A stretch of DNA of 64,000 bases from Deinococcales bacterium (lineage in GTDB: Bacteria; Deinococcota; Deinococci; Deinococcales; JAAFIG01). The first letter of the stretch is position 1, and every line of letters starts with the position of its first letter. Below the pieces are notes generated by a model that was given only the letters and a program-made list of their open reading frames with translations, searched no databases and was not told where the DNA came from. Positions 9,682 through 16,820 of this stretch are shown piece after piece. The position numbers and the translations under genes were made by a program. The stretch spans positions 93,259 through 157,258 of the forward strand of contig JAAFIG010000008.1 in NCBI GenBank assembly GCA_013298595.1. Direction: 5' to 3'.

Positions 9682-12069
9682 ATGTCACAGGAAGTCAAAA
9701 AATATACACCTGAATTTAAACAAAAAGCTATTAAATCGGTACGGAAAGGCAAAAGTATCAGTGAAGTAGCTGTAGAAGTGGGTGTGTCTCGAGCAACACT
9801 TAATCGTTGGGTAAATGCGGTTTTAGAAAGAGCAACTAAGCAAGAAAGTAAATCGGATAAAATAATAGCAGATAAGCCTAATATTGCTGTATCTGGACAA
9901 AGAAATATTCGATCAGTGCCACAAGAAACCCCTCAAATTATTGGGCAAAAACCAGTCGGAGAAATTACTTCAGAATTAGTGGCAGAGCCAAAAGAAATAT
10001 TTTCGGAAGTAATAGTACCAAAAGTTGGTACAACTTTGGATATACCTTTTTTGGATTGGGTTAAAATTAATGCCGAAGCCTTAGTTAAAGAGGCTTTTAT
10101 GGGACTATTTGAACGTGAAATTGATCAACCAAGTCTTGAAGTATTTGCAGATGTTTTAAGAGAAAATCCTCAAATGAGTCAAGTATTGATGAGACTTATT
10201 AAATCTCAGGAATTTGTAGCGAAATCATTGATGAGTCTTGAATTTCAGCAAAAAATACAATCAGTATTAGAAACCCTAGTAACCCACCTTGGTGGAGTAA
10301 AAATTGGTGTTTTTCATGAGGTAGCTTCAAACAAGTCAATCAAGCAACTTCTTATTTCTGCGATGAGTCGTGTATCTTTAGAAATAGAGGATCATTTTTT
10401 TTACCTTCATCAAAATCCAGGTGTTTACTTTCACTACAGTCATTTTTCTAGATTATCTTCTTTGAAAAACTTGGGAATCATTTTTATTGCAGATGAAGCA
10501 TGGTTGCCGTTTGCGCTTGCTATAGCAGGCTATGTGCATACTCAATATCAACTTGAAACAGTATTGGTATATGGACACTGGTCACCTGGAATTGCCGCTG
10601 CCGCTACATTATGTGCATCAGTGTTTGACGTGATTAGTTTGCAAAAATTGAAAGAACTTCCTCAAAGCTCAATGTTTTCTCCAAAAATCATTATTTCACA
10701 CTCCTATGGCTGGAAAGATGAAACAACGTATTTATTGAAGACCTTTCCGATGGCGGCTTTCTTTATTTATGCAGATGGTTTTAAGAATGAAGTAAGTATA
10801 GACTTAAACCAGCATAAAATAATAGGAGGTGCAATCTTTTTTGAGTACGAACCTCAGAATAAACCCATAAATGCACTTACAATAATTCCCGCTAAAGCAG
10901 TACTTTTAGCAAGCGATAAAATCTCTGCAATATACAAATTTCAGCCAAGTTTAAGCAATAGCAAGTTTGAAAACTATGCTGTGGTTTACTTGCGCTACTG
11001 GGGTAAAGGTGACTATAAATTTACATTTGAAGAAGTAATGCAATGCTTCTATGATACGATCACTCGCTATATTACCCCGAGTACAGTCGTAGTTATTAAA
11101 AATGATAAACGTGCTGATCAGATGTTATTTCCAGAGATCAGGAAACTACTTGTTAATCAGAAGTATACGGTATTTACTTTTGAGGAGTACTTATTACAAC
11201 ATCAAGTGGATATTGCTTACCAAGCATTACCTGTTGAATATTTTCTTGCACGTGGACTGTTATGTGATGCAAAAACGCATGTTGTTTTTGATAGTAGCAT
11301 TGGGTTTATCTTGGCGACACATCCTAATGTACGACGAGAGACAAATATTGTTATTGGTGCAGTCGTGGATACTTTTAAGGAGAAAATTGAATTTGAACCT
11401 GAACTGAGTGAAAAAGAAATTGAAACACAGCTTTATACTACTCATCCTGGACTCTACACCATTAGTTATTATTCAAAACAATATACTGATGCCATTTTTG
11501 CAACAGTAGGTTTTCGTAATTGTGAGCTTATAGAAAGTAAAGGAAATTTTCTATTCTACATAGTAATAAATAGACAAACGGTAGGGAAATTATTGGAAAT
11601 TGTTAATTCTGATTTGCAAACTATTGAACAGAAAAGAGATGCTGTCACTGTTTTTTTTGCTAATTTAGATTTGAATTTGATTAGCAATCAACAATTCGTT
11701 TTTCCTGCTTTTTCGGCACAAATATTGAATTTAGTAGGGAAAAAAATTGATAATTATATTCAAAGTACGCAACAATCTGGATTTGTTATGTATGGACCTT
11801 ATCTTAATTTAGGTAAGGGACAATATATAGCAAGGATTTTTACTGAATTCCCTACCAAAGTAGAAGGTCAAATTAAACTTGATGTGATTAGTGCTGGTGG
11901 TAAGATTCACAGCGCTATCACTCTAAATCAATCTGAGCTAGTTAATGAACATATCCTCGCGGTTTCATTTATTGTTGAACTAGAAGTACAAAGACTTGAG
12001 GTAAGGATGCGGATTTCAGAAACTGTTGATGTAATTATATACGGATTGACTATTTCTCGTGAAGATTAA
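9682..12069 (+). CDS. Transposase-type HTH fused to a polysialyltransferase-like protein
   Basis: A 795-residue chimera. Residues about 5-48 closely resemble the helix-turn-helix of IS3-type OrfA (YTPEFKQKAIKSV, then ISEVAVEVGVSRATLNRWV). A low-complexity linker follows, then a DUF4214-like helical segment (about 139-175). Residues about 205-630 lack strong motifs but recall polysialyltransferase/GT52-like GT-B proteins (FIADEAWLPFALAIAGY, VYGHWSPG, YADGF, and PVEYFL then VVFDSSIGF). The last 105 residues are the module shared with the 4945 gene. The start at ATG 9682 follows GGGAG; the in-frame ATG at 9670 has a poorer site. Only one CTCGAG occurs, inside the HTH. No DDE catalytic domain is present. 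A sugar-transfer role is inferred; a DNA-binding role for the HTH is untested. Confidence 0.55.
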   Translation: MSQEVKKYTPEFKQKAIKSVRKGKSISEVAVEVGVSRATLNRWVNAVLERATKQESKSDKIIADKPNIAVSGQRNIRSVPQETPQIIGQKPVGEITSELVAEPKEIFSEVIVPKVGTTLDIPFLDWVKINAEALVKEAFMGLFEREIDQPSLEVFADVLRENPQMSQVLMRLIKSQEFVAKSLMSLEFQQKIQSVLETLVTHLGGVKIGVFHEVASNKSIKQLLISAMSRVSLEIEDHFFYLHQNPGVYFHYSHFSRLSSLKNLGIIFIADEAWLPFALAIAGYVHTQYQLETVLVYGHWSPGIAAAATLCASVFDVISLQKLKELPQSSMFSPKIIISHSYGWKDETTYLLKTFPMAAFFIYADGFKNEVSIDLNQHKIIGGAIFFEYEPQNKPINALTIIPAKAVLLASDKISAIYKFQPSLSNSKFENYAVVYLRYWGKGDYKFTFEEVMQCFYDTITRYITPSTVVVIKNDKRADQMLFPEIRKLLVNQKYTVFTFEEYLLQHQVDIAYQALPVEYFLARGLLCDAKTHVVFDSSIGFILATHPNVRRETNIVIGAVVDTFKEKIEFEPELSEKEIETQLYTTHPGLYTISYYSKQYTDAIFATVGFRNCELIESKGNFLFYIVINRQTVGKLLEIVNSDLQTIEQKRDAVTVFFANLDLNLISNQQFVFPAFSAQILNLVGKKIDNYIQSTQQSGFVMYGPYLNLGKGQYIARIFTEFPTKVEGQIKLDVISAGGKIHSAITLNQSELVNEHILAVSFIVELEVQRLEVRMRISETVDVIIYGLTISRED

Positions 12070-12135
12070 AGGGGATATAAATGAGTTATATTCCAATACC
12101 CATTTTTTCAAAGATGGTTCTGTGATAAGGTGTAA

Positions 12136-12855
12136 ATGAATCCTGAAAATACTGTCAAAAATATACTGATAGCAATAAAGCAATTCATTGAAGATAACTC
12201 ATTTTCAATAAACGAAAATCGTTATCAAATTCAGTACAAATCAGATGGAAGCCCAGTCACAGCTGCCGATGTATTACTCGAGAATAAAATTAGAGATTTT
12301 TTGCAAGGCTTTGACTTACCTATCACACTGATTGGCGAAGAATCTTTTGATCATAAAACACTTGAAAAACTGGAGTATGTTGCCATTCTTGATCCAATAG
12401 ATGGTACAGAAAACTTTTGTTCGGGCTTCAAAGAATGGGGTGTTTCACTTGGTATTTGGCATCATCAAGAACACCTTGGTAGTTTATTAATGATGCCTGA
12501 ATTTGGGCTTTCCTTAATGACGGGTGATACTTGTGAGAAAGTTCCATTCTCGAGAATTACAGGTTTCTCGTCTTCATATCATGATGCGATTGCGACAGGT
12601 ATCAAGGATGCTGTTGAGTACCGAGTGATGGGTTGTGCGGTTTACAATATTTACAATGTGATTCGTGGTTCTTTTTGCCGTTTTATCAACCCCAAAGGTG
12701 CCTATATTTGGGATTTATTACCTGGCTTGATGCTTGCGCTCGAGCATGGTTGTGAGGTGTTACTTGATGATGAGCCTTTCTATGGCGGATTTCTCGACCC
12801 AACTCGAAAGTATCGCGTTGACATACGCCACCGATACGATCTTCATTCTGGGTAA
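12136..12855 (+). CDS. Inositol-monophosphatase-family phosphatase
   Basis: A 239-residue protein of the IMPase/CysQ Mg-dependent phosphatase fold. It shows VTAADVLLE, LIGEES (metal-binding Glu), ILDPIDGTENF (the DPxDGTxN signature) and a C-terminal WDLLPGLMLA in place of WDxAAG. It probably removes a phosphate from a sugar phosphate, nucleotide or phospho-intermediate. Its place directly before the NeuB and CMP-sugar genes suggests a nonulosonic-acid phosphatase role, but the substrate cannot be read. AAGGTG precedes the ATG. CTCGAG sites reappear here, so this gene starts the resident-looking part of the cluster again. Its last 89 bp overlap the next gene in another frame. Confidence 0.78.
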   Translation: MNPENTVKNILIAIKQFIEDNSFSINENRYQIQYKSDGSPVTAADVLLENKIRDFLQGFDLPITLIGEESFDHKTLEKLEYVAILDPIDGTENFCSGFKEWGVSLGIWHHQEHLGSLLMMPEFGLSLMTGDTCEKVPFSRITGFSSSYHDAIATGIKDAVEYRVMGCAVYNIYNVIRGSFCRFINPKGAYIWDLLPGLMLALEHGCEVLLDDEPFYGGFLDPTRKYRVDIRHRYDLHSG

Positions 12856-14314
12856 GGGACAGAGCGCTGATTTAATTGCCCCACAATTATTGATTGATTC
12901 GTTCGTAATCGCAGTCAATGATGCTGAACGAATTGCGCCTACCGATGTAACGGTGTTTCATGCGCCATGGGTAGTGCGTGGTCTTGCGGATGCAGGTTTT
13001 CGCTCGAGTTTATATGTAACAGCACAACCATTTGATGCAAAGGGTAAATCGGTGATGGTAGTGCCTTATCAGCCATTGAATCAAGGTTCAGCGGATTTGC
13101 TGATGCAACGTTTTATGTCCGATGAGTTTGTTCTCGAGGAGGTCTTGTTTTTATCAGCATTGCAAATTGCACGCCAAGTCGCAAAACTGCGTGGACGTTC
13201 ACAGACGGTTTATATGGTAGGTTTTGATTTTGATGCAAATGCTGGTTATAGCAAAGCGATTGATGTGGATTATGCACCGCCAAGTGCTGCTAAAAAATCC
13301 TTAGCAATTTCACCACAAGAACATTATTTTGTGCATGCTTTGTACTTACTCAAAGATTCGGATTTAATTGTTAAACATATTGGTTTGCGAAGTTTTAGTG
13401 CGATGTCGCCACTCGAGTTAAATTCGGCATTGTTGCACACAGTGAGCACCTTAGACCCTCAGCGTACCTTGAGGGTAGCAGTGGTGGCAGAATTAACCAC
13501 TAATCATTTCGGGGATCGTTTGCGACTTGAGCGTTTAATTCGGGCGAGTCGAGCAGCAGGAGCAGATTTTATTAAGTTGCAAAAACGTGATGTGACCAGT
13601 TTTTATACACCTAAGCAACTTAATTCACCGTATTTATCACCTTTTGGTAAGACCTTTGCAGATTATCGTTTGCAACTTGAATTAAGCGCTGATGATTTAC
13701 ATTTTGTAGACCGATTATGCAAAGACCTTGGTATTGCATGGTTTGCTTCGGTGTTAGATCAGCCTTCGTTTGAATTTATGCTGCAATTTACACCAAGCAT
13801 GGTTAAATTACCATCTACAATTTCTGAACACACAGATTATCTTCGGTTTGTGGCGAATAATCATACGGGTAAAGTTGTGTTGTCCACGGGTATGACCGAC
13901 ACGGCTTACGAAAATTTTGTGCTCGAGAATTTCTCAAAATGCGAGCGACTGTATTTATTGCAATGTAATTCGGCGTACCCAACACCACTCGAGGATTGTA
14001 ATGTAGCGGTTGTTCGTCATTATCATGAGCTGTCTTATTCTGATCCTAGAATAGTGGCTGGTTACTCGAGTCATGACTTTGGTTGGAAAGCGTCTGTATT
14101 AGCTGTGGCGGCAGGAGCACAAATGCTCGAGAAGCACGTTAAACTTGGGAATACTGAATGGGCACATTTTGATGCAGTGGCTGTGGACTTAACCACGTCG
14201 GCATTTACTGAATATGTTGGACATGTGCGTGAAGCCGAACTGATTATGGGTAGTCAAGTTAAGAAAGTGAATATCAGTGAGCACCATAAATATTCTCGAA
14301 GTGCAGCTCAGTGA
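12767..14314 (+). CDS. Fusion: MAF/GT42-like domain plus NeuB-type nonulosonic acid synthase, no SAF domain
   Basis: About 515 residues. The first 230 resemble motility-associated-factor/DUF115 or GT42 sialyltransferase folds (FILGKGQSADLI, FVIAVNDAE, VYMVGFDFD, then a late His). The remaining 280 are NeuB-like TIM barrel: ELTTNHFGD, GADFIKLQKRD, KLPSTIS, STGMTD, LLQCNSAYPTP, AGYSSHDFG and EKHVKLG. NeuB condenses PEP with an N-acyl hexosamine to give sialic, legionaminic or pseudaminic acid. The antifreeze-like SAF domain that normally follows EKH is missing. I chose the ATG at 12767 because GAGGTG (12754-12759) lies 7 nt upstream; ATGs at 12734 and 12782 are alternatives. It overlaps the phosphatase gene by 89 bp. 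Dense CTCGAG. Confidence 0.72.
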   Translation: MMSLSMADFSTQLESIALTYATDTIFILGKGQSADLIAPQLLIDSFVIAVNDAERIAPTDVTVFHAPWVVRGLADAGFRSSLYVTAQPFDAKGKSVMVVPYQPLNQGSADLLMQRFMSDEFVLEEVLFLSALQIARQVAKLRGRSQTVYMVGFDFDANAGYSKAIDVDYAPPSAAKKSLAISPQEHYFVHALYLLKDSDLIVKHIGLRSFSAMSPLELNSALLHTVSTLDPQRTLRVAVVAELTTNHFGDRLRLERLIRASRAAGADFIKLQKRDVTSFYTPKQLNSPYLSPFGKTFADYRLQLELSADDLHFVDRLCKDLGIAWFASVLDQPSFEFMLQFTPSMVKLPSTISEHTDYLRFVANNHTGKVVLSTGMTDTAYENFVLENFSKCERLYLLQCNSAYPTPLEDCNVAVVRHYHELSYSDPRIVAGYSSHDFGWKASVLAVAAGAQMLEKHVKLGNTEWAHFDAVAVDLTTSAFTEYVGHVREAELIMGSQVKKVNISEHHKYSRSAAQ

Positions 14315-14360
14315 TTTTTCAATGCCTTTTTTGGGATTTGCGTGATAAACTGCTGATTGC

Positions 14361-14376
14361 CCAAGCGTATGCTTGG
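14361..14376 (+). other. Short hairpin in leader of the CMP-sugar synthetase gene
   Basis: CCAAGC and GCTTGG form a 6-bp stem around GTAT, ending 16 nt before the GTG start at 14393. It sits in the only gap (78 bp) between the NeuB fusion and the transferase-exporter genes. No U-run follows, so it is not a convincing terminator. It could affect translation or be a processing site. Confidence 0.3.
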
Positions 14377-14392
14377 TATTAAAAGGTGATTT

Positions 14393-15058
14393 GTGAAAAT
14401 TGTTGCGTTTGTACCATTGAAACTGAATAACGAGCGTTTATCAAATAAAAACACGAAATTATTTGATAATGGCAAACCATTGCTTTCTTATATTTTAGAT
14501 ACCTTAACTCAGGTTGATAGTATTACAGCCTCGTATGTCTACTGTAGTCAAGAAAGTGTGACACAGTACTTGCCTGAAGGTATTCAATTCCTGCAACGAA
14601 GTCCTTCTTTAGATTTATCAACTACAAAAATGAATGAAATCATGCACGCTTTTGCAAAAGAAATTCCTGCTGATATTTATGTTTTAACACATGCCACTGC
14701 ACCTTTTTTAAATCAAGAATCGATACAATTGGGTATTCAAAAAGTTCTTACCCAAGGGTATGATTCTGCTTTGTCAGTTGTGAAAATGCAGGATTTTTTT
14801 TGGAAGAATGGTCAACCACTCAATTACAATCCAGAATCCATTCCTCGAACCCAAGATTTAGAACCTATATTTGTTGAAACAACTGGTTTATACATCTATA
14901 AACGTGAAGTTCTGCTCGAGAAAAATACAAGAATTGGTAGCAAACCATATTTAATAGAAGTTTCTAAAATAGAAGCCACAGATATTAACGAACCCATAGA
15001 TTTTGAAATAGCCAATGCGATTGCAATACAGCCTCTAGCGAGGACTACAAAGCCATGA
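14393..15058 (+). CDS. neuA: CMP-nonulosonate cytidylyltransferase (NeuA-like)
   Basis: A 221-residue acylneuraminate cytidylyltransferase-family protein, which activates a nonulosonic acid with CTP before transfer. It shows VPLKLNNERLSNKNTK (the nucleotide-binding start, variant of RxGSKxxxxKN), HATAPF, SALSVVKMQDFFW, a TGLYIY segment and a C-terminal DINEPIDFEIA resembling the family D-x-D metal region. The first motif lacks the usual RGGSK form, so the exact sugar is uncertain. The start is GTG with AAAAGGTG upstream. The stop overlaps the next start (ATGA), joining this gene to the exporter operon. Together with NeuB this is strong evidence for an acidic nine-carbon sugar in the glycan. 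Confidence 0.78.
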   Translation: MKIVAFVPLKLNNERLSNKNTKLFDNGKPLLSYILDTLTQVDSITASYVYCSQESVTQYLPEGIQFLQRSPSLDLSTTKMNEIMHAFAKEIPADIYVLTHATAPFLNQESIQLGIQKVLTQGYDSALSVVKMQDFFWKNGQPLNYNPESIPRTQDLEPIFVETTGLYIYKREVLLEKNTRIGSKPYLIEVSKIEATDINEPIDFEIANAIAIQPLARTTKP

Positions 15059-16050
15059 GCGGTGAAAGTCCTAAAACACAAATGGAAATACATCAAGCGA
15101 ATCAAGCAAACGATGACGCATTGCTTTTACGAAATGCACTCGAGCGTATTCAATTGCTCGAGCAACAATTGCAGCAACAACATATATCAGAAAAAGCCTC
15201 AGAGATTCAAGGCGTGATATCACGCAGTAAACCACCACCTGAACCTCCCGCATTTTTAGTACCACTCCAAAGTATTTGGAAGTACCGTTATTTTATTCGG
15301 AATTGGGTTTACCGTGACCTACTCAGTCGAGCAGTTCGGAGTCAACATGGGCTTATTTGGATGATTCTTAGCCCATTAGCTATGACAGCGGTCTACGTTT
15401 TTGCATTTTCATCAATTCTGGGTGGGCGTGTTGTTAATGGGGAAAATAATTCTTTTGTGTACCCGCTTTACATTACTTCGGGGTTAATTGCCTGGAATTT
15501 ATTCGCAGATTTATTGACTCGAGGAATGGGTGTTTTTGCGGAGAATTCAACTTTGATGAAAAAAATTTCATTCCCAAGAATTATTTTACCAATCAGTATG
15601 TCTTTAAGTGCTTTGATTACGAGTTTGGTAGCTTGTGCTGTGACAATATTTTTGTTTGCATTGGTGGGTCAGTTTCCTTCTGTGCATATTTTATGGTTGC
15701 CAGTTATTATTTTACCTGTTGCTTCGTTAGCGATTGGTATTGGTACAATTTTGGGTACATTTGTGGTGTTTTTTCGTGATTTAGTACGTATTGTTCCGAT
15801 TTTATTACAAGTTGTATTTTGGCTCACCCCAATTGTTTACACCATTGATTCATTAAAAAGCCCAATGAAAGAACTGATTGTTTATAACCCAATGGTTCCA
15901 GTGATTGCTTCGTACCGTGATGTGTTTGTTTATCATAAAAGCCCCGAATTCTTGGGTTTGTTATTTTCATTATTAATTGGTCTGGTTTTTCAAATTATTT
16001 CAACTTTTATTTTCTTTAAATCACGTAAAGAAATCGTGGATGCCTTATGA
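15055..16050 (+). CDS. wzm: ABC-2 polysaccharide export permease with N-terminal coiled coil
   Basis: A 331-residue permease. Residues about 75-331 are the Wzm/TagG/KpsM-like ABC-2 membrane domain with six predicted spans, starting YRYFIRNWVYRDLLSRAVRSQHGLIWMILSPL and ending in a basic cytoplasmic tail. The extra 70 N-terminal residues contain a predicted coiled coil (ERIQLLEQQLQQQ) followed by a Pro-rich linker; typical family members are about 260 residues and lack this. It might recruit the coiled-coil or terminator protein encoded at 2023-4767 (inference). ATGA overlaps with both neighbours show tight coupling with the CMP-sugar synthetase and the ATPase. Confidence 0.87.
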   Translation: MSGESPKTQMEIHQANQANDDALLLRNALERIQLLEQQLQQQHISEKASEIQGVISRSKPPPEPPAFLVPLQSIWKYRYFIRNWVYRDLLSRAVRSQHGLIWMILSPLAMTAVYVFAFSSILGGRVVNGENNSFVYPLYITSGLIAWNLFADLLTRGMGVFAENSTLMKKISFPRIILPISMSLSALITSLVACAVTIFLFALVGQFPSVHILWLPVIILPVASLAIGIGTILGTFVVFFRDLVRIVPILLQVVFWLTPIVYTIDSLKSPMKELIVYNPMVPVIASYRDVFVYHKSPEFLGLLFSLLIGLVFQIISTFIFFKSRKEIVDAL

Positions 16051-16793
16051 ACCCTGTTCGAGTCAGTCATGTTAGTAAAACGTATACCAAATACGATACC
16101 GAATTAAAACGTGTAGCCAATTGGTTTGGGGCATCTTTTGCGGCAAAACAAGAATTCCACGCTTTAACAGATATCAGTTTTGAAATCCAACCAAGACAAA
16201 CCATTGGCTTACTTGGTCGCAATGGCGCAGGCAAAAGCACGTTATTAAAAATTATCGCAGGTACGACATACCCAACAGCGGGTGAAGTGGAAATCCGAGG
16301 TACTGTTGCAGCGATTCTCGAGCTTGCACTTGGTTTTCACCCAGATTATAACGGGATCGAAAACGCTCAAAATGCCTTGAGCTTACGTGGTTTTACGCGT
16401 CGTGAAGTTGAAGCAATGATGCCTTATGTTGAAGACTTTGCCGAGTTAGGTAAACATTTCAAAGAGGATTTGCGTACATATTCGAGTGGTATGTCCTCGC
16501 GTTTAGCATTTGCTGTTGTGACGGCAGTACGCCCCGATGTTTTAATTGTAGATGAAGCATTATCAGTAGGCGATGCTTATTTTGCAAAGAAATCATATGC
16601 TCGAATCCGAGAATTCCGCGATTTGGGTACATCATTAGTAATAGCTTCTCATGGTATGCCAGTTATTGAAGAATTGTGTGACCGTGCAATTTTATTAGAT
16701 CAAGGACGTTTACTCGCTGATGGTACACCAGTCAGTGTGGCAAAAGAGTACGCAGATTTCATACGAATTCAAAACCCGTACACAGCATTATAA
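16047..16793 (+). CDS. wzt: ABC polysaccharide export ATPase
   Basis: A 248-residue Wzt/TagH/KpsT-type ATPase that powers glycan transfer across the inner membrane with the preceding permease. It shows Walker A GLLGRNGAGKST, signature YSSGMSSRLAFA, Walker B VLIVDEALSVGD and the switch His in IASHG. Wzt proteins that pair with WbdD-type terminators usually carry a C-terminal carbohydrate-binding domain of about 170 residues; this one ends soon after the nucleotide-binding domain. If WbdD-like capping operates here, the export signal must be read some other way. It overlaps the permease by 4 bp. Confidence 0.9.
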   Translation: MNPVRVSHVSKTYTKYDTELKRVANWFGASFAAKQEFHALTDISFEIQPRQTIGLLGRNGAGKSTLLKIIAGTTYPTAGEVEIRGTVAAILELALGFHPDYNGIENAQNALSLRGFTRREVEAMMPYVEDFAELGKHFKEDLRTYSSGMSSRLAFAVVTAVRPDVLIVDEALSVGDAYFAKKSYARIREFRDLGTSLVIASHGMPVIEELCDRAILLDQGRLLADGTPVSVAKEYADFIRIQNPYTAL

Positions 16794-16820
16794 ATCTAAT
16801 TGAACGGTGGCGTTGTTGTA

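Noticed and set aside
9682-9840. Insertion sequence (IS3 OrfA)
   Set aside because: Only the HTH resembles OrfA; the frame continues for about 740 residues without a DDE domain, and no terminal inverted repeats were seen.
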